A stretch of DNA of 64,000 nucleotides from contig NZ_BMQY01000010.1 of assembly GCF_014648355.1 (NCBI RefSeq), forward strand, positions 96,684 to 160,683. The letters are read 5' to 3'. This DNA comes from Couchioplanes azureus (GTDB taxonomy: Bacteria; Actinomycetota; Actinomycetes; Mycobacteriales; Micromonosporaceae). Below are positions 15,197 to 23,146 of the stretch, one piece after another. The translations under genes were made by a program, and so were the position numbers. Every line of letters starts with the position of its first letter. The first letter of the stretch is position 1. Below the pieces are notes generated by a model. That model saw only the letters and a list, made by a program, of their open reading frames with translations, did no database searches and was not told the origin of the DNA.

Positions 15197-16099
15197 TTGG
15201 CAACAGCGGCCCCGTCCTTCGACAAGACCACTGCTGACGTCTCCCTGGCGGCTGCCGCCTTGCGGCTTGGCATCTGCTCCGAGGATGCCGAGCTGATCCG
15301 GATCGGGTCTGCGGCGGTCTACTGGCTCAGGAACCGCACCATCGTTGCTCGGGTTTCGCGGTCGCTCGACCTGCTGCCTGTAGCCGTGAATGAGATCGCG
15401 GTCTCCAAGTGGCTCGCCGGAGCGGGTGTGCCGGCCGTCATCGCACTCGAGGTGGCTCAGCCTGTCGTGGTGGGCACGCATGTCGTCACCTTCTGGGAGT
15501 CGGTGTCAGATCGCGAGGCGTACGGGACGACCTCCGAGTTGGGTCGACTTCTTCGGGCACTTCATGATCTGAATGCCCCGGAAGGCATCACGCTTCCCGA
15601 CTTGGAGCCATTCGGCCGTCTCGAATCACGGATTCGAGGTGCGGTAGCACTCGATGAAGCGGATCGGGAGTTCCTGCTCCGGCGTGCTCGCGACCTATCC
15701 ATGGCTTACGAGCGGCTGGCATTTCCTCTGGGGGTTGGGGTGGTTCATGGGGACGCCAGCGTCGGTAACGTCCTGCGAACCTGGACCGGCACCGCTGTGT
15801 TGTCCGACCTGGACGGGCTCGCCTACGGACCGCGGGAGTGGGACTTGCTGCTGACGGCGATGTTCTTCGAGCGCTATGGGTGGCACACGGAGGACGAGTA
15901 TCGCGCGTTTGTTGACGCCTACGGCGTGGACGTCATGGATTGGGACGGCTACAAAGTGTTGGCCGATACCCGCGAACTCTCGATGGTCGCGTGGCTTTCG
16001 CAGAACGTGGCAGCAAGCGTTTCAGCCCGGCAGGAGTTCGCGAAGCGAATCCAGTCGCTGCGAACGGACGGCAGTCGCCAAGAGTGGAAGCCGCTTTAA
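15197..16099 (+). CDS. Aminoglycoside phosphotransferase (APH)-family kinase
   Basis: A 300-aa protein with the APH/choline-kinase fold. The catalytic loop GVVHGDASVGNVL (HxDxxxxN) and the metal motif VLSDLDGLAYGPREWDLLL are intact, so it should transfer phosphate. N-terminal ATP-binding features are weak but recognisable (IRIGSAAVYWLRNRTIVARVSR). TTG start at 15197, 13 nt after the HTH gene, so co-transcribed. Its 3' end overlaps the convergent XRE-TPR gene by 4 nt. Antibiotic resistance is not implied: many APH relatives phosphorylate other small molecules or proteins, and the nearby PP2C hints at a regulatory pair. Confidence 0.78.
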   Translation: MATAAPSFDKTTADVSLAAAALRLGICSEDAELIRIGSAAVYWLRNRTIVARVSRSLDLLPVAVNEIAVSKWLAGAGVPAVIALEVAQPVVVGTHVVTFWESVSDREAYGTTSELGRLLRALHDLNAPEGITLPDLEPFGRLESRIRGAVALDEADREFLLRRARDLSMAYERLAFPLGVGVVHGDASVGNVLRTWTGTAVLSDLDGLAYGPREWDLLLTAMFFERYGWHTEDEYRAFVDAYGVDVMDWDGYKVLADTRELSMVAWLSQNVAASVSARQEFAKRIQSLRTDGSRQEWKPL

Positions 16100-17469
16100 C
16101 GCTGGGCTGACAATGCCCACATCTCGTTCTCTGCGAAGGATTCTATGAACTCCTTGGCTGCCGAGCAGCTCTCGAAGGGAACGATGAGGGATCGGAAGTG
16201 ACGCACATAGTCCAGACACCGGGCAGATTTCAGCGAAAGCCCCGCTGTCAGCGCCTCCCCCGCTGCACGAAAGGCCGCCTCCGGGTCGCCTTGGCCGGCG
16301 TGCCCAGCCGCGAGAACCATCGAAACGAAGAAGTCGCTACGAGCAGAGGCTCCGGCGTTCGCTAGAGCTTCGCTCGCGTACATCGCGGCTTCCCGATGAC
16401 GTCCAAGATCCCTCAAGCAGTGGCAGAACTCCGCGTTCAACTCGGCCACGTCGAAGTACGCGATCCACTCCGGGTCGTCCTCCGGTCGTCGCCGCTCGAA
16501 CAAGCGAGATGCTTCGGAAAGCGCGGACAGACTGCCTTTCGCGTCGCCGCCGCAGGCGAGTGCGCGAGCCTCCATGGCGTAGAAGTGGGCGGTCAAGGTT
16601 GCCGTCGCCTTGCCTTGAGTACCGGTCCGAGCGGCGCGTGCAAGATCTGCCGCCTCGCGGTGACGCCGCAGGAACGTTGCCTGGTGACTCATCGCATCGA
16701 GCACGCTGCCTGCGAGCAGCGGGTTGCCCGCCTCCTGCGCCAGACGCAGGGCCTGAATGAAGTAACGCTGGGCAGCGCCGTGCACGCCTGCGTCATATGC
16801 GGTCCATGCGGCCAAGAGGGTGGCCTCAGCGACTGCCGCATGGAGATGGCGCCCGATCGCGTCGGAGTAGCTGCCTCTGAGTAGCGCCGCACCTTCGGTG
16901 CTGAGGAACTGAATGAGGGCTTTGCGGGCCTGCCCGCCTCCGTAGGCATTGTCGAGGTTTGAGAAGGCTTTGACGGTGGCTCGGAAGGCCTCGATATCAG
17001 GCAGTCCTACACGGCGTCCAGCCGCCGACGGTGGCGAGGTAGCGCTCTGCCCTCGGACAAGCCAGGACAGCGCCGCGGCGATGCCCGCATTGCCATGCGC
17101 CGGCACGCAAAGGATCTGCGGATCGTCGGCTACGTCCGCGCGCCAAAGTTCCGCAAGCTTCTCAGTAGCGTCGTCAACGGAGTCTGCGTATACCGTCCCG
17201 AAGTCGTCGGGCAACGTTTCCATAGAGGAGAAGCCGACGTCAGCTGGTGTGACGCTTCGTGACAGGCGGGCGCTTAGGGCCTCCGCGATGTACATGGGGA
17301 CTCGTCCGCGCGGGCGCATGCCGCTCAGCCAGCGACTCACTGAAGTGTGGTCGCAGTTGATCGGCTGGCCATGGCGTGCGGACACCTCGCGCACCGCCCG
17401 CGCGAACGCCTTGTTGGACAGCGCGGCCTCACTGAGGACCTGGGCTAGCTCCTCGTTGCGCTTCGGCAC
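16096..17469 (-). CDS. XRE-type HTH regulator with TPR-like C-terminal domain
   Basis: A 457-aa regulator. The N-terminal ~60 residues form an XRE-like helix-turn-helix (LSNKAFARAVREVSARHG ... DHTSVSRWLSGMRPRG). The long C-terminus is helical and TPR-like (AAQRYFIQALRLAQEAGN, AADLARAARTGTQGK, LGRHREAAMYASEAL). Such proteins are known to sense peptides or act as signal-responsive repressors in actinomycetes and their elements. GTG 17469 is fixed by CAGGAGGTG. It is divergent from the transfer operon with a palindrome inside the opposite promoter, so it is the best candidate for the element's master repressor or activator. Confidence 0.8.
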   Translation of the reverse strand: MPKRNEELAQVLSEAALSNKAFARAVREVSARHGQPINCDHTSVSRWLSGMRPRGRVPMYIAEALSARLSRSVTPADVGFSSMETLPDDFGTVYADSVDDATEKLAELWRADVADDPQILCVPAHGNAGIAAALSWLVRGQSATSPPSAAGRRVGLPDIEAFRATVKAFSNLDNAYGGGQARKALIQFLSTEGAALLRGSYSDAIGRHLHAAVAEATLLAAWTAYDAGVHGAAQRYFIQALRLAQEAGNPLLAGSVLDAMSHQATFLRRHREAADLARAARTGTQGKATATLTAHFYAMEARALACGGDAKGSLSALSEASRLFERRRPEDDPEWIAYFDVAELNAEFCHCLRDLGRHREAAMYASEALANAGASARSDFFVSMVLAAGHAGQGDPEAAFRAAGEALTAGLSLKSARCLDYVRHFRSLIVPFESCSAAKEFIESFAENEMWALSAQR

Positions 17470-17599
17470 GCGGCACCTCCTGCCACTGCAACTGCGTCTG
17501 CACGAGTGCGCCCCCGAGTGCGCCCTCCCTGGAGGAGTCGTTCGGCGGCAACCTTGGGTTGTGTAAGTGATCGTACTCAATATCAACGACATGCGATCC

Positions 17600-17628
17600 T
17601 TGCCGAATACAAACCTAGTTTGTACTCT
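17600..17628 (+). promoter_or_regulatory. Promoter with palindromic operator in its spacer
   Basis: TTGCCG at 17600-17605 and TACTCT at 17623-17628 are 17 nt apart, a sigma-70-like layout pointing into the transfer operon. The perfect palindrome TACAAACCTAGTTTGTA (17608-17624) fills the spacer and overlaps the first bases of the -10. A protein bound there would block RNA polymerase. The adjacent divergent XRE-TPR gene is the likely source of the protein. AT-rich sequence of this sort stands out in the window. Confidence 0.65.
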
Positions 17629-17698
17629 GATCCATGGGGCGACCGCCCCGCGGCCCAGGCGCCGAGGCCGGCGCCGTCGTGAACAAGAGGAGTCAGCC

Positions 17699-18076
17699 GT
17701 GAATCAGCCTCGTATCAGTACTCAGCCGCGTCTGATGCTGGACACGACCAACGTCATCTTTGAGATGGCGGACGACATCATGCCGAAGCTCGACCCGGAT
17801 GGTGTGCAGAAGCGGGATCGGGAGACTGGTCTGCCGATGTGGACTGCACCGATGTTCGGTCGTGGTCGCGCGATCGGTCGTAAGTGGTCGGGTCAGCTCA
17901 CCGTCACGATCGTGTCGGCGGAGAAGCCGGCCGCCGAAGACGGCGACCAGGTCGTGCCTCTGGACTTGGAGGCGCTGCCGTGGGTGTCGGAGCAGAACGG
18001 CAAGGCGCGCAACGGTGTCGCGTTCAAGGCCTCGGGCCTGGACGTGGTGTCCGCCCCGGTGGTGAAGGCCGCCTGA
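17699..18076 (+). CDS. SCO3933-family protein, first gene of the transfer operon
   Basis: A 125-aa protein that resembles the SCO3933-type 'regulatory' proteins found just upstream of the transfer genes in pSAM2-like elements. It starts VNQPRISTQPRLMLDTTNV, has a middle GLPMWTAPMFGRGRAIGRKW with WSGQLTVTIVSAEKP, and ends GVAFKASGLDVV. Biochemical function is not established. GTG 17699 follows an AAGAGGAG site. A hairpin terminator-like structure (18119-18157) lies between this gene and the membrane protein gene, so it may be transcribed partly alone. Confidence 0.7.
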   Translation: MNQPRISTQPRLMLDTTNVIFEMADDIMPKLDPDGVQKRDRETGLPMWTAPMFGRGRAIGRKWSGQLTVTIVSAEKPAAEDGDQVVPLDLEALPWVSEQNGKARNGVAFKASGLDVVSAPVVKAA

Positions 18077-18118
18077 ACCCTCGACCTACCTGGCTTCTGT
18101 AGCCACTGAATACAGGAC

Positions 18119-18157
18119 GCGGGGCCGCCAGAGATTGGCGTCTGAGTGCGGCCCCGC
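18119..18157 (+). terminator. Hairpin between SCO3933-like and membrane protein genes
   Basis: GCGGGGCCGC / GCGGCCCCGC arms (10 bp perfect) with a 19-nt loop. It has no U-tract, so it could act as an attenuator or a partial stop inside the transfer operon. Confidence 0.5.
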
Positions 18158-18200
18158 ACCTGTGCGAACTCATCCAGCCCTGTCGTAGGGAGGAATCGTC

Positions 18201-19142
18201 GTGTCCAAGTCTACTGGCCGTCGCCTGTTCGGCTCGCACACTAAGGGCCACACCGTCACGGTCATTGAGGCCCCGACCCGTTACAACCAGCGGCGTAAGG
18301 CCATCATCGCGTTCTGGGTCACTGTCGTGATCGTCGCCCTGTTGGGCGGCACCGTCGCCGCGCATTACATGCACCCAATCCTGGGTGGCCTGCTCGGCAT
18401 CGTCGGCGGCGCCGTCTCCGGCGCAATCGTCGCTGTCCTGATCATCATCTGGCCGGTACTGCGGATGATCTGGCACTGGCTACCGGAGATCCTGCTCGCC
18501 GGGTTCCTGATCTACGGGTGGAATACCCTGATGTTCGCCACCCCGGTGTGGCTGTCCCTGCTGATCCTGGCTGTGCTTGTGGGTGGTCCGGCCGCGTACG
18601 GCCCGACCCGCCGGGCAGTGATGTCGCTGTTCTGGTGCCTGACCGTCAGGCATCGGCTGCGGATGTGCTTCGCCGCATTCGTCGCGCACAACCGGCAGGG
18701 CACCTTGCCGTTCATCCTGCTCGCCCGACCGACACCGGCCGGGGAACGGGTCTGGCTGTGGCTGCGCCCCGGCCTGTCCTTGCACGACCTGGAACAGCCC
18801 GGCCAGGTGCAGAAACTCGCGGTCGCCTGCTGGGCCAACGAGGTCCGCGTCATCCGCGCCTCGCGCAAGTACGCACCGTTCATCCGCGTCGACATCACCC
18901 GCCGCGAACCACTGACCGACACGGTCCTGTCTACCCTGCCGGACCACGTCCCAGCGCACATGCCGGCCACCGGACCGGTGTCCCCGACGGTGCCTCCACG
19001 CGGGGTGAACCTCGCCGAGGTACCCATCCCGCGCACCCCGCGGGCGAGCAATGACAACACCCATGACCGGCCGCGCACACCGCGCAATCCGCGTCCCCCG
19101 GCCGCACCGCCTGCGGACTTCGACCCGTCCGACTACGCCTAA
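18201..19142 (+). CDS. Integral membrane protein of the transfer operon
   Basis: A 313-aa protein. Two hydrophobic blocks with about four membrane helices (AIIAFWVTVVIVALLGGTVA, LGIVGGAVSGAIVAVLIII, LLAGFLIYGW, LSLLILAVLVGG) are followed by a cytosolic domain (LPFILLARPTPAGERVWLWL) and a Pro-rich tail. Proteins of this sort precede the TraB gene in pSAM2-type elements and are thought to help transfer or spread, but this one's role is inferred from position. A good ribosome binding site (GGGAGGAAT) precedes the ATG. It lies just upstream of one copy of the 16-bp palindrome. Confidence 0.7.
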   Translation: MSKSTGRRLFGSHTKGHTVTVIEAPTRYNQRRKAIIAFWVTVVIVALLGGTVAAHYMHPILGGLLGIVGGAVSGAIVAVLIIIWPVLRMIWHWLPEILLAGFLIYGWNTLMFATPVWLSLLILAVLVGGPAAYGPTRRAVMSLFWCLTVRHRLRMCFAAFVAHNRQGTLPFILLARPTPAGERVWLWLRPGLSLHDLEQPGQVQKLAVACWANEVRVIRASRKYAPFIRVDITRREPLTDTVLSTLPDHVPAHMPATGPVSPTVPPRGVNLAEVPIPRTPRASNDNTHDRPRTPRNPRPPAAPPADFDPSDYA

Positions 19143-19149
19143 CCGTCCC

Positions 19150-19165
19150 TGACACGTACGTGTCA
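19150..19165. repeat. 16-bp palindrome TGACACGTACGTGTCA, copy 1
   Basis: A perfect palindrome between the membrane protein gene and the TraB gene, 80 nt upstream of the TraB ATG. Identical copies lie at 21263-21278 and 25988-26003, all inside the transfer-replication operon. I did not see a full copy elsewhere in the window. Likely a binding site for a dimeric element-coded protein. Confidence 0.8.
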
Positions 19166-19245
19166 AAGCGCCCGTGTGCTCCGGCGCGACCCCGACCTCA
19201 CGTCACCCAGCGTCGCGCCGGACACCCTTGCGATCGGAGCCACCC

Positions 19246-20100
19246 ATGAGTCCCGTCCTCGCGGCCCCGCCGAGCGTTCCGGTCGGCACGGGCATGTCCA
19301 TCTTCGATCCGATGTTCGTCGGCATGGACGAGTACGGCCACCCCGTCTACCTGCCGATGATCTACCGCAACATCCTCATCGGCGGTGAACCCGGCGCCGG
19401 CAAATCCAGCTTCCTGAACACCGTCATCGGCACCGCCTCGCTCTGCCTGGATGTGAGCCTGTGCCTGCTCGACGGCAAGCAGGTGGAGCTCGGCCTGTGG
19501 GAGAACTGCGCCGACGTGTTCGTCGGACCGGACCTCGATCTGGCCATCCTCACCCTGCAACGGCTGCAGACCGTGATGGACAACCGGTACGCGTTCCTCA
19601 AGTCCGTACGCCGGCAGAAGATGGTGCCCGGCGACGTGTTCGGCGCGATCCTCATCGCCATCGACGAAATCGCCTTCTACTCCGCCACCGCCGGAGACAA
19701 GAAGACCCAAGAGCAGTTCTCCTCGCTACTGCGCGACCTGGTCGCCCGGGGCCGCGCGGTCGGCATCATCGTCGCCGCCGCCACCCAACGACCCAGCTCC
19801 GACATCATCCCGACCTCGCTGCGCGACCTGTTCGCCTGGCGCTTCGCCGGCCGCTGCACCACCAACGTCTCCAGCGACATCGTGCTCGGTCACGGCTGGG
19901 CTGCCCGCGGCTACAGCAGCAACACCGTCGACCCCACCAATCAGGGCTGCGGCTACCTCATCGCCGAAGGCGGCAACCCCGTCCTGATCAAGGCCGCCTA
20001 CATGAGCAACGACGACATCATCCGCGTCGCCGACTACGCCGCCTGGACCCGCCGCACCACCACGACGACCGCCTCCGCCGAGCTGCACGCGGCCGCCTGA
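19246..20100 (+). CDS. TraB-like FtsK/SpoIIIE DNA translocase
   Basis: A 284-aa RecA-fold ATPase of the actinomycete conjugal translocase type (compare pSAM2 TraSA, of similar length), which moves double-stranded DNA between mycelia. Walker A GGEPGAGKSS, Walker B ILIAIDEIAFY, then ARGRAVGIIVAAATQRPSSDIIPTSLRD, the FtsK family signature, and VLGHGWAARGYS. It has no membrane helix of its own; the preceding gene could supply the anchor. ATG 19246 is taken because the upstream extension is Arg/Pro junk and the homology begins here. Confidence 0.88.
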   Translation: MSPVLAAPPSVPVGTGMSIFDPMFVGMDEYGHPVYLPMIYRNILIGGEPGAGKSSFLNTVIGTASLCLDVSLCLLDGKQVELGLWENCADVFVGPDLDLAILTLQRLQTVMDNRYAFLKSVRRQKMVPGDVFGAILIAIDEIAFYSATAGDKKTQEQFSSLLRDLVARGRAVGIIVAAATQRPSSDIIPTSLRDLFAWRFAGRCTTNVSSDIVLGHGWAARGYSSNTVDPTNQGCGYLIAEGGNPVLIKAAYMSNDDIIRVADYAAWTRRTTTTTASAELHAAA

Positions 20101-20216
20101 TCAGAGAGGCACCACCAGCACAACCCCATAGGAACAGCCGACGAACCGAGACCAGCCCTAGGAAAGCGAACCCGGCTCGTCGGCCACCACCACCGCCCAC
20201 GAAAGGACGTGGCGTC

Positions 20217-20801
20217 ATGAACCGTACCCAAAACCCGACCGGCACCGCCGCCGACACCGACAGCCCCACCGTGGTTGTCACTCCGGCTGACATCCTGCGC
20301 GGCGCCGCCCACTATCTCGAAACCTACGGCTGGAACCGCCGCGCCTTCTACGCCGAGGGCTTCAAGCCGTTCCCGCCTGCCTGCGTCGCGGGCGCTATCG
20401 GTATGGCTGCCTTCGGTCGCTGCGTCGACCTGCTCTACCCGGACATGGACTCCGGAATCGACCCGGAGGCCTTGCATGACCACGACGACGCTGTCGCCGT
20501 CTTCTGTAACTACCGCCTGGATCTGATGCGCAAGGCACTCGACGGCCAGGACCCTGCCACCGTCGACCGGCTCCCGGAATGGGACCTCAACACCTACGAG
20601 TGGAACGACTACGCCGACCAGACCGCCGACAAGGTCATCACCACGCTGCGCGCTGCTGCCGACGAGTACGACTCGACCCACTCCAGCGACCACCTGCCCG
20701 ACGCCGACGCGGCTGACGTGCCGCTGCTCGACACCGGCGGCTACCTCGCCTGCGGCTGCCACGGCTCGCAACGCGACCACACCTGCGGCCCCCTCGACTG
20801 A
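20217..20801 (+). CDS. DUF6197-like protein
   Basis: A 194-aa protein of the small actinobacterial family with a conserved 'aDiLrgAahyLethGWnr...CvaGAIgmAafG' pattern, here PADILRGAAHYLETYGWNRR and ACVAGAIGMAAFGR. The rest is acidic and ends in a Cys/His-containing tail (GYLACGCHGSQRDHTCG). The same fold is coded again by the next gene, so the pair may be a duplication. GAAAGGACG upstream fits the ATG at 20217. Function unknown; the family is found on actinomycete plasmids and AICEs. Confidence 0.65.
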   Translation: MNRTQNPTGTAADTDSPTVVVTPADILRGAAHYLETYGWNRRAFYAEGFKPFPPACVAGAIGMAAFGRCVDLLYPDMDSGIDPEALHDHDDAVAVFCNYRLDLMRKALDGQDPATVDRLPEWDLNTYEWNDYADQTADKVITTLRAAADEYDSTHSSDHLPDADAADVPLLDTGGYLACGCHGSQRDHTCGPLD

Positions 20802-20815
20802 CCGGGAGGCCCGCC

Positions 20816-21241
20816 ATGACCACCACGATCGCCGCTCTGCCGACCGGCAACACCGACATCATCCTCGACCGGGCCGCCAGCTACCTGGCCCGCCACGGCT
20901 GGCTCCCGTCCGGCCTCTACGACGCGCACGACGGCTGCACCCGCAAGTGCGTCTGCCACCGCACCGGCGCCTACCCCGCGTCAATTATCGGCGCGATCCG
21001 CTACGCCGTCTTCGGCCAGCCCCGCTGGTACCTCGACCTCGCCGACGGCCAGGCGCTGCACGACTACACCGCCGCCGTCGAGTGGCTCAACACCTACCTC
21101 ATCGCCACCGGCCACGCCGGCCTCCACGCCCCGATCTTCGCCTGGCAGACCACTCCCGGCCGCACCGTCGTCGACGTCTGCGCCGCCCTGCACGCGGCTG
21201 CCGGCGCCTACCGCCACCACACCCTGCGGAGGGCCGCATGA
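20816..21241 (+). CDS. DUF6197-like protein, second copy
   Basis: A 141-aa relative of the preceding gene: DIILDRAASYLARHGWLPSG, a CTRKCVCH cysteine cluster, then ASIIGAIRYAVFGQP. It lies 14 nt downstream of its paralogue and overlaps the next gene's start by 4 nt (ATGA), so it is translationally coupled in the transfer operon. Function unknown. Confidence 0.62.
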   Translation: MTTTIAALPTGNTDIILDRAASYLARHGWLPSGLYDAHDGCTRKCVCHRTGAYPASIIGAIRYAVFGQPRWYLDLADGQALHDYTAAVEWLNTYLIATGHAGLHAPIFAWQTTPGRTVVDVCAALHAAAGAYRHHTLRRAA

Positions 21242-22350
21242 CCACCACCGACACCTCTGGCCTGACACGTACGTGTCAACCCACCTTCACCACGGCCGGG
21301 CTGTTGACCGCCCTGGAAACCGCCTGGGCCGCTATCCGCACCCGCCACCCGGAAGTCCCCGACGCCGTCCTGGTCGTCGGCTCCGGCTCACCCGCCAAGG
21401 GCAGCCAATCGATGAAGTGGGGCCACTTCGCCTCGCTGCGCTGGCAATCCGGCGACACCCAACTGCCCGAGGTCCTCGTCTCCGGCGAAGGACTCAAACG
21501 CACCCCCGCCGAGGTCTTCACCACCCTGCTGCACGAAGCCACCCACGGCCTCGCCGACACCCGCGGCATCCAAGACACCAGCCGCCAAGGCCGCTGGCAC
21601 AACAAGAAGTTCGCCACCCTCGCCGCCGAACTCGGCCTCACCGCCGAGAAGGACGACAAGCTCGGCTACTCACCCTGCACCCTCACCGACCACGCGGCTG
21701 CTAAGTACGCGGCCACCATCACCACACTCGCCGCCGCCCTCAACGCGTACCGGCATCCCGAACCCACCGGCGACGGCAAGCAACGCACGAACAACAACAA
21801 CGGCATCGCAGCCGAATGCGAGTGCCCGCGCAAAATCCGGCTCTCCAAGACCGCCTTCGAAGAGGGCGGCCCGATCGTCTGCGCCGACTGCAACGCCGCG
21901 TTCCTGCCCGAGGACATCGACCGCGACACCTACCCGCATCCCACGTTCGGCCCCGCCTGCACCCACGGCGACACCCCGGCCGACTCGGATCCGGAGGACC
22001 CGATGGTGTTCTACGACCCCACCGGCGAGCGCTACGGCATCCCCACCTACCCGTTCAAGTTCGCCCCTGACGGGCTGGCCACCCTGCGCCAGCTCCACGC
22101 CAAGAATCTGCGTCCCGGCGGGCAATCCGTTGTGGCGCAACTGATGTGGCGTCGCGGCAAACGCGTCGCCTACCTGTACCGCATCGACCTCGCCGTGCCG
22201 AAACGCACCGCGACTCCCGCGCAGCTCGCCGCCCTCGAACGGGCCAACCAAGCCAAGAGGGTCTGCCCCGCCTGCGGCCAGCTCAAGCCCTACCAGATCC
22301 CGCGCCGGACCGGCGCCTGCCTCGACTGCACCCCGGGCGGTGCCTCATGA
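21238..22350 (+). CDS. HExxH (SprT-like) metalloprotease-type protein
   Basis: A 370-aa protein. The N-terminal half has a zinc-protease-like site, TTLLHEATHGLADTRGI (HEATH), followed by GRWHNKKFATLAAELGL, as in SprT-type metalloproteases. A central Cys pattern (ECECPRKIRLSKTAF, VCADCNAAF) and a C-terminal CPACGQLK ... CLDC suggest zinc ribbons. SprT relatives cleave DNA-bound proteins; whether this one does is inference. Its first codons overlap copy 2 of the 16-bp palindrome (21263-21278). ATGA overlap with the preceding gene. Confidence 0.7.
   Translation: MTTTDTSGLTRTCQPTFTTAGLLTALETAWAAIRTRHPEVPDAVLVVGSGSPAKGSQSMKWGHFASLRWQSGDTQLPEVLVSGEGLKRTPAEVFTTLLHEATHGLADTRGIQDTSRQGRWHNKKFATLAAELGLTAEKDDKLGYSPCTLTDHAAAKYAATITTLAAALNAYRHPEPTGDGKQRTNNNNGIAAECECPRKIRLSKTAFEEGGPIVCADCNAAFLPEDIDRDTYPHPTFGPACTHGDTPADSDPEDPMVFYDPTGERYGIPTYPFKFAPDGLATLRQLHAKNLRPGGQSVVAQLMWRRGKRVAYLYRIDLAVPKRTATPAQLAALERANQAKRVCPACGQLKPYQIPRRTGACLDCTPGGAS
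21263..21278. repeat. 16-bp palindrome TGACACGTACGTGTCA, copy 2
   Basis: Identical to copies 1 and 3, but lies inside the 5' end of the HExxH gene and codes part of its N-terminus. A binding site inside a coding region implies selection for the DNA sequence itself. Confidence 0.8.
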
Positions 22351-22598
22351 CTGCCGCCCTCACCGACTGTCTGTTCTGCATCGAGGGACACATGCCCGCC
22401 GGACGCGACGAGTCCATGGGCGAGCTCTTCGAAGTCTGTCCTGTCTGCCGCCCTGTCTGCGGCCTCTGCGACGGCCTCGCCGTCTACCCCGCGAACTACA
22501 ACACCCCGGCCGAACTGGCCGTCGACCTGCTTCCCCTGCGCCTCGCCGCGGTCCTGTGCCCCGGCTGCTCGGGCGTCATCGCCCTCATCTCCCTGTGA
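22347..22598 (+). CDS. Cysteine-rich small protein, zinc-ribbon-like
   Basis: An 83-aa protein with CLFC, CPVCRPVCGLC and CPGC, a pattern suited to binding one or two zinc ions. Overlaps the HExxH gene by 4 nt. No recognised family; likely a small accessory of the transfer operon. Confidence 0.6.
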   Translation: MTAALTDCLFCIEGHMPAGRDESMGELFEVCPVCRPVCGLCDGLAVYPANYNTPAELAVDLLPLRLAAVLCPGCSGVIALISL

Positions 22599-22611
22599 AA
22601 GGACACCTGCG

Positions 22612-22827
22612 GTGACCTACATCTACAGCGCCGACTTCACCTACGAAACCACTGATGGTCAGCCGGTTTCCGGCACCCGCGAATTCAAGTACCCGCAGCT
22701 CGTCACCGACCCCACCGACCTGCGAGACATCGCCGAACACATCATCGGCATCACTGTCAGCAGCCGCCGCCTGCAGATCCTCGCCGTGCGCCCCGTGCGC
22801 GCCCGCCTCAAGACCGACTTCGTCTGA
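22612..22827 (+). CDS. Small hypothetical protein
   Basis: A 71-aa protein with a predicted beta-rich start (YIYSADFTYETTDGQPVSG) and a helix-strand end (LRDIAEHIIGITVSSRRLQI). GTG at 22612 with GAAAGGACA upstream. Not recognised. It lies in the run of small coupled genes between the HExxH gene and DUF2637. Confidence 0.5.
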   Translation: MTYIYSADFTYETTDGQPVSGTREFKYPQLVTDPTDLRDIAEHIIGITVSSRRLQILAVRPVRARLKTDFV

Positions 22828-22855
22828 CCACCCGCTTCCGGAAAGGACCACCGCC

Positions 22856-23146
22856 ATGCCTCGCTACTACGTCTCCTTCAGCTTCCCTGGCCCGACCGGT
22901 CTCGGTATCGCCTCGGCCGACATCACCGTGCCCACCCTCGTCGCTTGCGCCGACGACCTCCAGCCGATGTATGCCTTCCTCGCCCAGCAGGGCTACCGCA
23001 CCGGCGTGAAAATCCTCGGCTTCTCCCTTTACGCCGAGCCTTCGAATCCCACCAAGCCGCAGCAGAACCCGGCTCCCAAGCCGCAGCACAACACGGCGCC
23101 GCAACACTCGCGTCGTCGTCCCTCGCCCCGACCCGGGCGGTCCTGA
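22856..23146 (+). CDS. Small hypothetical protein
   Basis: A 96-aa protein with a strand-rich start (RYYVSFSFPGPTGLGIASAD) and a low-complexity Pro/Gln tail (PTKPQQNPAPKPQHNTAPQ). ATG 22856 follows GAAAGGACC. Its stop overlaps the next ATG (TGATG). Not recognised. Confidence 0.5.
   Translation: MPRYYVSFSFPGPTGLGIASADITVPTLVACADDLQPMYAFLAQQGYRTGVKILGFSLYAEPSNPTKPQQNPAPKPQHNTAPQHSRRRPSPRPGRS

Noticed and set aside
15197..16099. Aminoglycoside resistance gene
   Set aside because: The APH fold and catalytic residues are present, but the fold covers many kinases and the gene lies in a regulatory context; no evidence for an antibiotic substrate.
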